Source: Pseudolysinimonas sp051954455 (lineage in GTDB: Bacteria; Actinomycetota; Actinomycetes; Actinomycetales; Microbacteriaceae). Taken from it: DNA of 64,000 bases. The DNA lies in contig NZ_JBQCHS010000018.1 in assembly GCF_051954455.1 (NCBI RefSeq), positions 1 through 64,000 of the forward strand, read 5' to 3'. Below are positions 17,715 to 26,509 of the stretch, one piece after another (the stretch's first letter is position 1; each line of letters starts with the position of its first letter). A program made the translations under genes and the position numbers. The notes under the pieces are model-generated. The model ran no database searches. It was not told the origin of the DNA and saw only the letters and a list, made by a program, of their open reading frames with translations.

Positions 17715-18632
17715 ATGCAGGATCCGCGTGAGCTCTACGACGTCCGGACGGCGCTCGACACCGTGCCGACCGGGCTCTATCTGGTCGCGGCCCTCACCGG
17801 CTTCGCCGACGCCGGTGGCGCGGTCTCGCAGCTGAACTCCTACCTGCTCGAAACGCTCGACTCCGAGGAGATCGCACGGTTCGACTCCGATGCGCTGCTG
17901 GACTACCGCGCACGACGCCCGATCATCACGTTCGAGGAGGATCACCTCACGGACTACCGGCCGGCGCAGCTGAGCCTCTACCTCATGCGCGACGAGGTCG
18001 GCCAGCAGTTCCTGCTCCTCACCGGGTACGAGCCGGACTTCCAGTGGGAGCGGTTCAGCAGCGCCGTGCTCGACCTCGTGTCGCTCCTCAAGGTGCGCTC
18101 CACGATCTGGGTGCACTCGATTCCGATGCCGGTCCCGCACACGCGTCCCATCGGAGTGACGGTGAGCGGCAATCGCGAAGGCCTGGCCGACGCGATGTCC
18201 GTGTGGCGTCCGACGACGCAGGCACCCGCCACGGCGATGCACCTGATCGAATACCGACTGCAGGAGGTCGGCGCCTCCACGATCGGGTTCGTTCTGCTCG
18301 TTCCGCACTATCTCGGAGACACCGAGTACCCGGCCGCGGCCGTAGCCGCGATCTCGAACATCAGCTCGGCGACCGGTCTGATCTTCCCGACCGACAAGCT
18401 ACGGGAGGACGACCGGGAGTTCGTCGCGAACATCGATGAGCAGGTCGCCGGCAACCCGGAGCTGGAGCGTCTCGTCGGCGCACTCGAACAGCGTCACGAC
18501 GCGTACATGCAGGACAGCCCGCTGAAGTCGCCGCTCACCCATGTCGACGGTGCTCTGCCGTCGGCCGACGAGATCGCGGCGGAACTGGAGAACTTCCTCG
18601 CGTATCGCCGCCGGGGCGACGAGGACTCCTGA
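17715..18632 (+). CDS. PAC2 family protein
   Basis: This 305-residue cytosolic protein matches the PAC2 (proteasome-assembly-chaperone-like) family of actinobacteria. Recognisable stretches are ALTGFADAGGAVSQL, DYRARRPIITFEEDHL, LLTGYEPDFQWERF, and IPMPVPHTRP followed by VPHYL. Bacterial PAC2 proteins have no settled biochemical role; a chaperone-like or ligand-binding function is inferred from the eukaryotic namesakes. No proteasome gene is in this window. The start is chosen from the -10 spacing. Confidence 0.85.
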   Translation: MQDPRELYDVRTALDTVPTGLYLVAALTGFADAGGAVSQLNSYLLETLDSEEIARFDSDALLDYRARRPIITFEEDHLTDYRPAQLSLYLMRDEVGQQFLLLTGYEPDFQWERFSSAVLDLVSLLKVRSTIWVHSIPMPVPHTRPIGVTVSGNREGLADAMSVWRPTTQAPATAMHLIEYRLQEVGASTIGFVLLVPHYLGDTEYPAAAVAAISNISSATGLIFPTDKLREDDREFVANIDEQVAGNPELERLVGALEQRHDAYMQDSPLKSPLTHVDGALPSADEIAAELENFLAYRRRGDEDS

Positions 18633-18697
18633 CCGAAGTCCTCGCACATCGCAGCCGGTAGGCTGGAAGGCGCTCGTTTCGCCGATCGGATCCCTGC

Positions 18698-20023
18698 TTG
18701 CCCTCCTCTTCGCCATCCCGCGCCCAGCCGTGGCGCGCTTGGCTGATCTGGGGCATCGGCGTCACGGCATACATGCTCTCCGTCGCCAACCGCACCTCGC
18801 TGGCGGCCGTCGGCACGGATGCCGCGCACCGGTTCTCGGCCGACGCTTCGACATTGTCGATGTTCGCCGTTCTGCAGTTGGCCGTTTACGGTGCCATGCA
18901 GCTGCCCATCGGCATCCTCCTCGACCGTCTCGGCAGCCGCCCGATCATCACGGCCGGCATGGTGCTGATGGCCGTCGGACAGCTCCTCATGGCGCTCTCG
19001 CCCAACGTGGGAATCGCCATCCTCGCGCGCATGGTGATCGGCGCGGGCGACGCCGCCGTGTTCCCCAGCGTGGTGCGACTCGTGGCCACCTGGTTCCCGG
19101 CGCAACGCAACTCACTGATGGTGCAGCTGACCGGCCTCGTCGGCCTCTCCGGCCAGCTGCTCGCGCTCATCCCGCTCGCTGCACTCGTTCACGCGACGAC
19201 CTGGTCGATCGCCTTCGGCTCCGTCGCAGGGCTCTGCCTCCTGTTCGCGGTGCTCGTGTTCGCGATCATCCGCAACCACCCGCCGGACGTCGCCGGCGAC
19301 GTGTCGGTCGACACCCGAACAGGGGCGATCCGCGTCGTCACGTCTGCAGCGGACACCCGTGTCGGCTTCCGCGCGGCGTGGTCGCACCCCGGCACCCGAC
19401 TGGCGTTCTGGTCACACTTCACCACGGCTTTCGCCGGGAACGCGTTCATCCTGCTCTGGGGCGTCCCTTTCCTCACGGCGGGCGAGGGCCTCAGCGCCCC
19501 GGTGGCCGCGGGCGTGACAACGGTCTACGTCGTCGTGGGCATGGTGCTCGGCCCCGTGCTCGGAACGCTCTCCGGTCGGCTGCCGAACTCGCGCTCCCGG
19601 GCGCTCGTGCTGCCGTCCGTCATCTCTCAGCTCGTGGTGTGGCTGGTCGTGATCGCGTGGCCCACGCCTGCTCCGGTCTGGCTGCTGGTCCTTCTGGCCA
19701 TCGCCGTCGGCTCAGGCGGCCCCGCATCGATGATCGCGTTCGACCACGCCCGCACATTCAATCCCGGTCACCGCCTCAGCACGGCCACCGGTATCACGAA
19801 CACGGGAGCGTTCCTCGCCGGACTCATCGCGATCTTCCTGATCGGAGCGGCGCTGGACCTGCAAGGGGCCGGAACTCCCTCGACGTACAGCCTCGACGCG
19901 TTCCGCATCGCCTTCCTGACCCAGGTGCCGCTCTGGCTCATCGGCATCTTCTTCATCGTGCGCGAGCGCAAGCACACCCGCATCCACATCGGCATGGATC
20001 AGCCCAAGACCCGCCGGCGCTGA
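18698..20023 (+). CDS. MFS transporter
   Basis: This 441-residue, 12-helix major facilitator protein has the motif-A-like loop GILLDRLGSRPIITAG between helices 2 and 3 and an NRTS segment after helix 1. It resembles the NarK/NNP-type or general 12-TM carriers, but no substrate can be assigned from sequence alone. The best start is TTG at 18698, because the first helix begins at about residue 14. An upstream TAGGCT could be its -10 element. The C-terminus is a short basic tail. It is separated from sigA by 335 bp. Confidence 0.85.
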   Translation: MPSSSPSRAQPWRAWLIWGIGVTAYMLSVANRTSLAAVGTDAAHRFSADASTLSMFAVLQLAVYGAMQLPIGILLDRLGSRPIITAGMVLMAVGQLLMALSPNVGIAILARMVIGAGDAAVFPSVVRLVATWFPAQRNSLMVQLTGLVGLSGQLLALIPLAALVHATTWSIAFGSVAGLCLLFAVLVFAIIRNHPPDVAGDVSVDTRTGAIRVVTSAADTRVGFRAAWSHPGTRLAFWSHFTTAFAGNAFILLWGVPFLTAGEGLSAPVAAGVTTVYVVVGMVLGPVLGTLSGRLPNSRSRALVLPSVISQLVVWLVVIAWPTPAPVWLLVLLAIAVGSGGPASMIAFDHARTFNPGHRLSTATGITNTGAFLAGLIAIFLIGAALDLQGAGTPSTYSLDAFRIAFLTQVPLWLIGIFFIVRERKHTRIHIGMDQPKTRRR

Positions 20024-20358
20024 AGCATGCCACTACGAGTGGGCCGGCCCTTTAAGGGAATAGAAGGGGATGGCCGAAGGTTGCATTGGATGCGCGAAGG
20101 AACCTTCATCGTCGCTGAGTGTTGCCGGACGGTCACGTCTCAAGCGACGCCGAACGGTTCGTAATCGTGCAATAATCGGTGTTTGGACCCGTTCATCTTC
20201 GGACAGCACCACTTGCACGATCGGCCAGCGGCCGGTCGACGAGCAGTGCGGATCGTCTCCGGACTTGACATGGGTCCTCATAGTGTCCGCAAGCGACCCG
20301 CACCCCCTCGAACAGCACTGTCCTGCGTGCCGCACGAGAGGGCTGGAAGGTGAACTCC
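20024..20358 (+). other. Upstream regulatory region of sigA
   Basis: I see no gene in these 335 bp. The stretch holds a GGGCCGGCCC palindrome followed by TTTAAGGG just after the MFS stop, which may act as a weak terminator. It also contains a GAAGG-AA-CCTTC palindrome (20096-20107), an AATAAT -10-like element (20171-20176) and a TTGACA hexamer (20265-20270) without a properly spaced -10. A GGAAC...GTTG pair (20099-20123) loosely resembles an ECF-type promoter. The long leader suggests several promoters for sigA. Confidence 0.4.
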
Positions 20359-21747
<1,389 letters not shown>

Positions 21748-21754
21748 GCCGCGC

Positions 21755-23029
21755 GTGAGGCGATTCTTCGCGATCCTGCTCGGCCGCCTCGCGCGGTTCG
21801 CCACACGGTTGAGGGGCGGCGGCTCCGCCTTCCCCGGGTACCTCGTGCGCAAGGTGTGGCCCCGCTTCATCGAGGACGTCTCTGCGCAGTGGGGCCACGG
21901 CGTCGTCTTCGTGCTCGGCTCCAACGGCAAGTCCACGACCACGCACATGGTCTCGGAGCTGCTGCGCGCGCACGGCCTCCGAGTGTTCACGAACCCCAGT
22001 GGGGCGAACCTTCCGCAGGGCATCGCCTCGGCGATGCTCTCGGAGGTGACCCTTGCCGGCAAACTGCCGGCCGACGTCGCGGTGCTCGAGGTGGACGAGG
22101 CGTTCGCCGTCGACCTGGCGCGACTGCTCAGTCCCCGCACGGTTCTCATGCTGAACTGCCAGGTCGACCAGCTGTACCGCTTCTACGAGACCGAGCGCGT
22201 CGCTGACATGATGCTGGATGCCTCGGTGCTGGCCAGCGAGCACATCGTCACGAACCGGGAAGACCCGCTGCTGAGTCAGGTGCAGAGCCGCCTCGGTTCG
22301 AAGTCCGTGCCCGACGTGTCGTACTTCGGGGCATCCGACTCCGTGCTCGCTGCCAGCAAGCACGGCCTCCTGAACGCACCGGACTTCCGTGACGGCGCGG
22401 AGGCCGCCAGGCCGGCCGCACTCGGCGAGGTGCGGTCGTTCGGCGGACGCGAGGCGACCATCGCCGTGGGTGGCGACGTGGTCTCGGTCGAGCTGCCGGC
22501 GCGCGGACTGCACTATGCGGTCGACGCGGCAGCGGCATCCGCGACGGCGCGCCTCGTGCTGGGCGACGAGTTCGACACGAAGCGCGTCGTGCAGGCGTTC
22601 GGCAGCATGCGGCCGGCATACGGCAGGGGAGAGGTCATTCCGTTCGGCGACGAGTCGGTCGAGTTCGTCATGTTCAAGAACGGACCGAGCCTTCAGCTCA
22701 ACCTCGACTCGCTGAGCACGCCGCCGCAGCAGGTCATGTTCGCCCTCGACGAGGGAACGCCCGACATCTCGTGGATCTACGACGTCGACTTCGACGCACT
22801 CGATCACGTGGACGTTGTCACTGGCGAGAAGTCGTGGCAGGTCGCGTTGCGGCTCGCCTACGCCGGCGTCCCGGTCACGACCGTCGAGCCGGACCTCGAG
22901 AAGGCGATCGAACTCATGCGCGCCCTTCCCGCTCCGGAACACGACCGAAAGCTGTGGTTCGTGAACTACGAGCAGATGATGCTGGCGCGCAAATACCTCG
23001 GATTCCCGGACCTGGAGACTCGCCTGTGA
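21755..23029 (+). CDS. murT: MurT-like Mur ligase lacking the zinc ribbon
   Basis: This 424-residue protein has the Mur-ligase central-domain P-loop FVLGSNGKSTTTHM (P-loop 55-62) and the C-terminal DUF1727 region. MurT with GatD normally amidates the alpha-carboxyl of D-Glu in lipid II. The DISWIYDVDFD motif (337-346) is retained and contains the residue thought to support GatD. However, only one Cys (C135) exists in the whole protein, so the usual four-Cys zinc ribbon is absent. The region expected to read KNPxGxNE instead reads KNGPSLQLN (308-316). The GTG start is 7 nt from sigA, and gatD overlaps the end by 4 nt. The family is clear; canonical activity is doubtful. Confidence 0.85.
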   Translation: MRRFFAILLGRLARFATRLRGGGSAFPGYLVRKVWPRFIEDVSAQWGHGVVFVLGSNGKSTTTHMVSELLRAHGLRVFTNPSGANLPQGIASAMLSEVTLAGKLPADVAVLEVDEAFAVDLARLLSPRTVLMLNCQVDQLYRFYETERVADMMLDASVLASEHIVTNREDPLLSQVQSRLGSKSVPDVSYFGASDSVLAASKHGLLNAPDFRDGAEAARPAALGEVRSFGGREATIAVGGDVVSVELPARGLHYAVDAAAASATARLVLGDEFDTKRVVQAFGSMRPAYGRGEVIPFGDESVEFVMFKNGPSLQLNLDSLSTPPQQVMFALDEGTPDISWIYDVDFDALDHVDVVTGEKSWQVALRLAYAGVPVTTVEPDLEKAIELMRALPAPEHDRKLWFVNYEQMMLARKYLGFPDLETRL

Positions 23030-23781
23030 CGCACGATGCCGCCGGAGTGCGGATTCTTCAGCTGTACCCCGACGAGCTCGGCGTGACCGGCGATGCGGGC
23101 AATGTCGATGTGCTCCGAACTCGTCTGGAGCGATCGGGCGTGCCGGTCACCGTCGAGGAGCACCGCCCGGGATCCGCGCTGGGTGCCGAGCCCGACCTGG
23201 TCGTGATCGGCAACGGCCCGTTGTCGGCGCTGCGGCGCGTGAATGCGGACGCCCTCTCGCAGCGCGCGACGCTGTCCCAGTGGGCGGAGCGCGTTCCGTT
23301 CTTCGCGGTCGGGGCCGGTCTCGAACTGCTCTGCGCCCGCATCGAAGACCGCACCGGCTCGCTCGACGGTCTCGGGCTCCTACCCGTGACCGCGCACCGC
23401 GGACGTGCACGCCGGGTCGGGTATGCGATAGCAGAGACCGCTGGCGGCGACGGGACGAAACGGCAAGTGATCGGATTCGAGGACCAGGCCACGGAGTTGT
23501 CCGGCGTGGCCCGGCCGTTCGTCACGATCCTTCGCGACGTGACGGGGACGGTGTCGCGTCCTGACGGGGTCCAGACCGCGACGATCACGGGAACGCTGCT
23601 CCAGGGCCCCTTGCTTCCGCTCAACCCCTGGCTCGCGGATTGTCTCGCGGCGGCCGCCGCCCGACACGCGCGGATCACCTACACGCCGGATGCCTCGCTG
23701 GCGGAGTTCGACCGGCTCGCCGAGCGGGCGACCGAACGCATGCGAGCCCACGTATCGTCGGTGTTCACCACGATTCAGTGA
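23026..23781 (+). CDS. gatD: GatD-like glutamine amidotransferase, catalytic residues lost
   Basis: This 251-residue class I glutaminase-fold protein starts with a GTG overlapping the murT stop (GTGA). The family frame is clear: ILQLYPDELGVTGDAGNVDVL at the N-terminus, DLVVIGNGP, and GPLLPLNPWLAD near the C-terminus. The nucleophile elbow, normally AVCGG(L/Y)QLLG, reads AVGAGLELLC here, putting Gly96 at the Cys position. The catalytic His of the YLHGPLLP motif is Gln193 (LLQGPLLP). Glutamine hydrolysis therefore looks impossible. As an obligate partner of MurT it may act structurally or bind another nucleophile. A 71-bp gap with a hairpin separates it from the next gene. Confidence 0.85.
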   Translation: MTHDAAGVRILQLYPDELGVTGDAGNVDVLRTRLERSGVPVTVEEHRPGSALGAEPDLVVIGNGPLSALRRVNADALSQRATLSQWAERVPFFAVGAGLELLCARIEDRTGSLDGLGLLPVTAHRGRARRVGYAIAETAGGDGTKRQVIGFEDQATELSGVARPFVTILRDVTGTVSRPDGVQTATITGTLLQGPLLPLNPWLADCLAAAAARHARITYTPDASLAEFDRLAERATERMRAHVSSVFTTIQ

Positions 23782-23782
23782 C

Positions 23783-23810
23783 CCGGACGCTCCTGTGAGG
23801 ATCCGTCCGG
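23783..23810 (+). terminator. Hairpin between gatD and the racemase pair
   Basis: CCGGACG and CGTCCGG form a 7-bp perfect stem with a 14-nt loop in the 71-bp gap after gatD. It may attenuate transcription into the two downstream genes or stabilise the mRNA end. Confidence 0.4.
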
Positions 23811-23852
23811 TGAAGCGGGGAGTATCGAGACCATGACGAAGATTGCCGTGCC

Positions 23853-24884
23853 GTGACCGCCGATTCCCGCCGTCTCTCGGTTCGCCTCGACTCGCTGGCC
23901 GCCAATGTGCGCCGCTATCGCGAGGCCGCACGCGGTCTCATCGCGTGCGTCGACCACGATGGTTTCGGCCACGGTCTCGTTCCTGTGGCCCGTGCCTGCC
24001 TCGAGGGCGGAGCGGATCTACTCGCCGTCGCGGACTTCGACGAGGCGCTTCGGCTGCGGGACGCCGGCATCGCGGCGCCCCTTCTAGCACTCCGACCCAC
24101 CGGCGCGGTCGCTGACGGCCTCGGCGTGCAGGCAGCGGTCGCCACGCAGCGGGAGGCGGACGACGCGACGGCCCTCGGCGCATCCGGTGCACACGTCGTG
24201 ATCGACTGCGGCGGCGCGCCGCGAGGCATCCGGCCGGATGATCGCGGCGCCTTCGAGGCGATCGCCGGCGCAGTTCCTCCGGTTGCTCTCATGGGCGTCG
24301 CGGATGCCCGCACCCGGCACGCCGCCGCATCCGCCGCCCTCCACGAAGCGGCTGCGCTCGCACCCGAGCTGTCGAGACACCTGCACGGCACGGCCGGCGT
24401 GCTCGCCGGGTACGGCGCCGACGACGCGTATGTGCGGGTCGGGCGCGGTCTGTACGGCATCCCGCTGCCCGACGGCACGTCGACGGGGGCGCCCGTGGCA
24501 CGACTGACCGGCCAGGTCGTGACGGTGAAACGCATTCTGGCGGGGGAGGGCGTCTCGTACGGCTACATCTACCGAGCGCCGGAGGATGGCACCATCGCGC
24601 TCGTCACCTGCGGTTACGCCGACGGTGTGCCCAGGAGCATCGGCAACCGCGCGACCGTGCTCGTCGACGGATGCCCCGCCCGGGTGATCGGACGCGTCGC
24701 GATGGACGTGGTCGTCATCGACGTCGGCGATGCCGTCGTGCATGCCGGAGACGAGGTGGTCTTCCTCGGCGATCCGGCCGCCGGAGAACCGACTGTGTCG
24801 GAGTGGGCGTCGATCACCGGGTTCGATCCGGTGGAGATCGCAGCGGCGATGGGTCCCCGAGTGGTGCGGAGCTATACACGATGA
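23853..24884 (+). CDS. Alanine-racemase-like protein without PLP lysine (Tyr-domain partner)
   Basis: This 343-residue protein has the two-domain Alr fold. The PLP-lysine motif VVKxDAYGHG is degenerate: CVDHDGFGHG, with D34 where Lys should be. The KIDTGMxRxG motif is reduced to VIDCGGAPRG. The C-terminal beta domain is well preserved: catalytic-Tyr motif GVSYG (Y236), GYADGVPR (254-261) and GRVAMD (280-285). R195 in VRVGRGLYG is kept. Alone it should not bind PLP covalently. Its stop overlaps the next gene by 4 nt (ATGA), and that gene has the opposite defect, so the two probably form a heterodimer with one composite active site. The GTG start has weak ribosome-binding signals. Confidence 0.82.
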   Translation: MTADSRRLSVRLDSLAANVRRYREAARGLIACVDHDGFGHGLVPVARACLEGGADLLAVADFDEALRLRDAGIAAPLLALRPTGAVADGLGVQAAVATQREADDATALGASGAHVVIDCGGAPRGIRPDDRGAFEAIAGAVPPVALMGVADARTRHAAASAALHEAAALAPELSRHLHGTAGVLAGYGADDAYVRVGRGLYGIPLPDGTSTGAPVARLTGQVVTVKRILAGEGVSYGYIYRAPEDGTIALVTCGYADGVPRSIGNRATVLVDGCPARVIGRVAMDVVVIDVGDAVVHAGDEVVFLGDPAAGEPTVSEWASITGFDPVEIAAAMGPRVVRSYTR

Positions 24885-25969
24885 GCACGACACAGCGATC
24901 CGACGCGAACGCGCCGCTGACTCACGCCAGGGTCGATCTCGCCCGGTTCGACGCCAACCTGCGCACTGTGCGCTCCCGGGTCGCCCCCGCAGAGACCATG
25001 TTCGTGGTCAAGAACGACGCGTACGGGCACGGCGCGGACGTGCTCGTGCCCAGGGCGATCGAGCACGGCATCCGCTGGGTCGGCGCGCTCGACGTGGAGA
25101 CGGCGCTGCGTGTCCGATCCGTCGTGGGCGAAGGGCCACGGGTGTTCGCGTGGCTGCTCAGCTCGCGCGATGATCTGGCAGCCGCGCACGACGCCGGGAT
25201 CGACCTCGGCGTCGGCGATCGCGGCGTGCTCGAGGCAGCAGCATCCGCGGGTACTGCCCGGCCGATTCGGGTGCATCTCAAGATCGACACGGGCCTCAAC
25301 CGGAACGGCGTGCGCGTCGAGGACTGGCGCCCGTTCGTCGCCAGGGCAGCCCAGCTGCAGGCGGAGGGGCGGATCTCGGTCGACGGAGTGTGGAGCCACA
25401 TCTCGGAGGCGTCGGACGAGGACGACGATCGGGCACGCGTGCGCTTCGACTCGGCGCTCTCCTCGGCGGAGGCTGTCGGACTGGCGCCCGAGTACCGGCA
25501 TCTGGCCGCCAGCGCGGCCTCCTTCCTGCGCGCCGAATTCCGGTACGACCTGGTGCGTGTCGGCGCCTTCGTCTATGGCATCTCACCGGCAGGCGGTCCG
25601 CACGAGCCCGAGCTCGGCATCAGTCCGGTCATGTCGTTGCGCACCCATGTCGTCGATGTGCGCGACGGCGAGGCCGTCCTTCCGCTGGGTGCCTGGCACG
25701 GTGTGCCGTCCAGTGTCGTCGGTCGGAGCACGGAAGCGAGCGCGGTCGGCGTCGGGATCCGGGGGCACAGGCATCCCGTGCTCCGCGTCGGCCGGGACTG
25801 GATGTCGGTGCACGCGGGCGACGCCGGCGTGGGGGATGAGGCGGTTCTCTTCGGTCCGGGCGACGACGGCGAGCCGACGGCGACCGAGTGGGCCGAGTCG
25901 ATCGACACCATCGGCGAGGAGATCGTGCTCAAGGTGGACCGGCGCATCCCGCGCACCTATTGCGGGTGA
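24881..25969 (+). CDS. Alanine-racemase-like protein with PLP lysine, Tyr domain degenerate
   Basis: This 362-residue Alr-fold protein is translated from an ATG overlapping the previous stop. The PLP half is intact: FVVKNDAYGHG with K44, VHLKIDTGLNRNG (131-143), VWSHISEASDE, RHLAASAA and VRVGAFVYG. The C-terminal half has lost the partner-site residues: GVSYG becomes AVLPLG (P268 at the Tyr position), GYADGYPR becomes a GIRGH stretch, and GRVCMD becomes GRDWMS. In ordinary Alr homodimers the Lys of one subunit works with the Tyr of the other, so this protein plus the upstream one supply exactly one complete site. The substrate may be Ala or a diamino acid; it cannot be told from sequence. Confidence 0.85.
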   Translation: MSTTQRSDANAPLTHARVDLARFDANLRTVRSRVAPAETMFVVKNDAYGHGADVLVPRAIEHGIRWVGALDVETALRVRSVVGEGPRVFAWLLSSRDDLAAAHDAGIDLGVGDRGVLEAAASAGTARPIRVHLKIDTGLNRNGVRVEDWRPFVARAAQLQAEGRISVDGVWSHISEASDEDDDRARVRFDSALSSAEAVGLAPEYRHLAASAASFLRAEFRYDLVRVGAFVYGISPAGGPHEPELGISPVMSLRTHVVDVRDGEAVLPLGAWHGVPSSVVGRSTEASAVGVGIRGHRHPVLRVGRDWMSVHAGDAGVGDEAVLFGPGDDGEPTATEWAESIDTIGEEIVLKVDRRIPRTYCG

Positions 25970-25977
25970 ACGACGAA

Positions 25978-26013
25978 GGAGGCGCCCCCTCGCCGGAGCG
26001 AAGGGACGCCTCC
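25978..26013. terminator. Hairpin between the racemase gene and DUF7455
   Basis: GGAGGCG and CGCCTCC form a 7-bp stem that can extend through a CCC/GGG pairing. It lies between two convergent stop codons and could terminate both. Confidence 0.7.
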
Positions 26014-26029
26014 CGATGTCAGTGTGTCG

Positions 26030-26272
26030 TCAGGCCCGCTGGTCCTCGAAGAGACGGGATGTCTCGTCGTGCCAGTTGGTCGCGATGCTGGAGAGCTTCT
26101 CGTGGTGCTTCTTGGCGTGGTGGGCGCAGAACAGCAGCTCGCTGCCGTTCACGGTCACCCGCACGTACGCCTGCGCACCGCACGCGTCGCAGCGGTCGGC
26201 TGCGGTCAGCGCGGGGCCCGTGGGGAGCTCGTCGGCACCGGGGGTGGCGACATGGCCTGCGTAGTTCGACAT
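26030..26272 (-). CDS. DUF7455 small zinc-binding protein
   Basis: This 80-residue protein has the pattern RCDACGAQAYVRV...LLFCAHHAKKH, a CxxC plus C-x-HH zinc-binding arrangement typical of DUF7455 proteins encoded near sigA in actinobacteria. Its function is unknown. The ATG at 26272 is preceded by AAAGGAG. It is convergent with the racemase pair and divergent from parE. Confidence 0.85.
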   Translation of the reverse strand: MSNYAGHVATPGADELPTGPALTAADRCDACGAQAYVRVTVNGSELLFCAHHAKKHHEKLSSIATNWHDETSRLFEDQRA

Positions 26273-26509
26273 GCTGAGCTCCTTTCTGGAAAACCCGAAC
26301 GTTCTGCGATTGGTTGTTTCCATACAAGCACGTCGACACCGTGAGCATGCTCCATCCGGGCCCATTTCGCTCTGCGCGTAGGCGGTGGACAACGCACCTG
26401 GCGCAGCTGGGTGTCGGTCGCCGGTGAGCGCGGGGGCGGTCGATATCCTGAACGATGGCCTGGCTCCTTTCCCGTGGTTCCCGGCCATGACACGACATCT
26501 GGAGACCCC

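Noticed and set aside
20265..20270. TTGACA as a -35 element for sigA
   Set aside because: No TAnnnT hexamer lies 16-18 bp downstream, and the nearest, TAGTGT, is only 10 bp away. I list it as a possible element only.
23853..25969. The two racemase-like genes as one alr broken by a frameshift or as a decaying duplicate
   Set aside because: Each encodes a complete two-domain protein with conserved core motifs, and the losses are complementary, which random decay would not give.
25969..26030. Possible insertion-site scar in the palindromic sequence after the racemase gene
   Set aside because: No direct repeats flank it and it is explained by a terminator hairpin between convergent genes.
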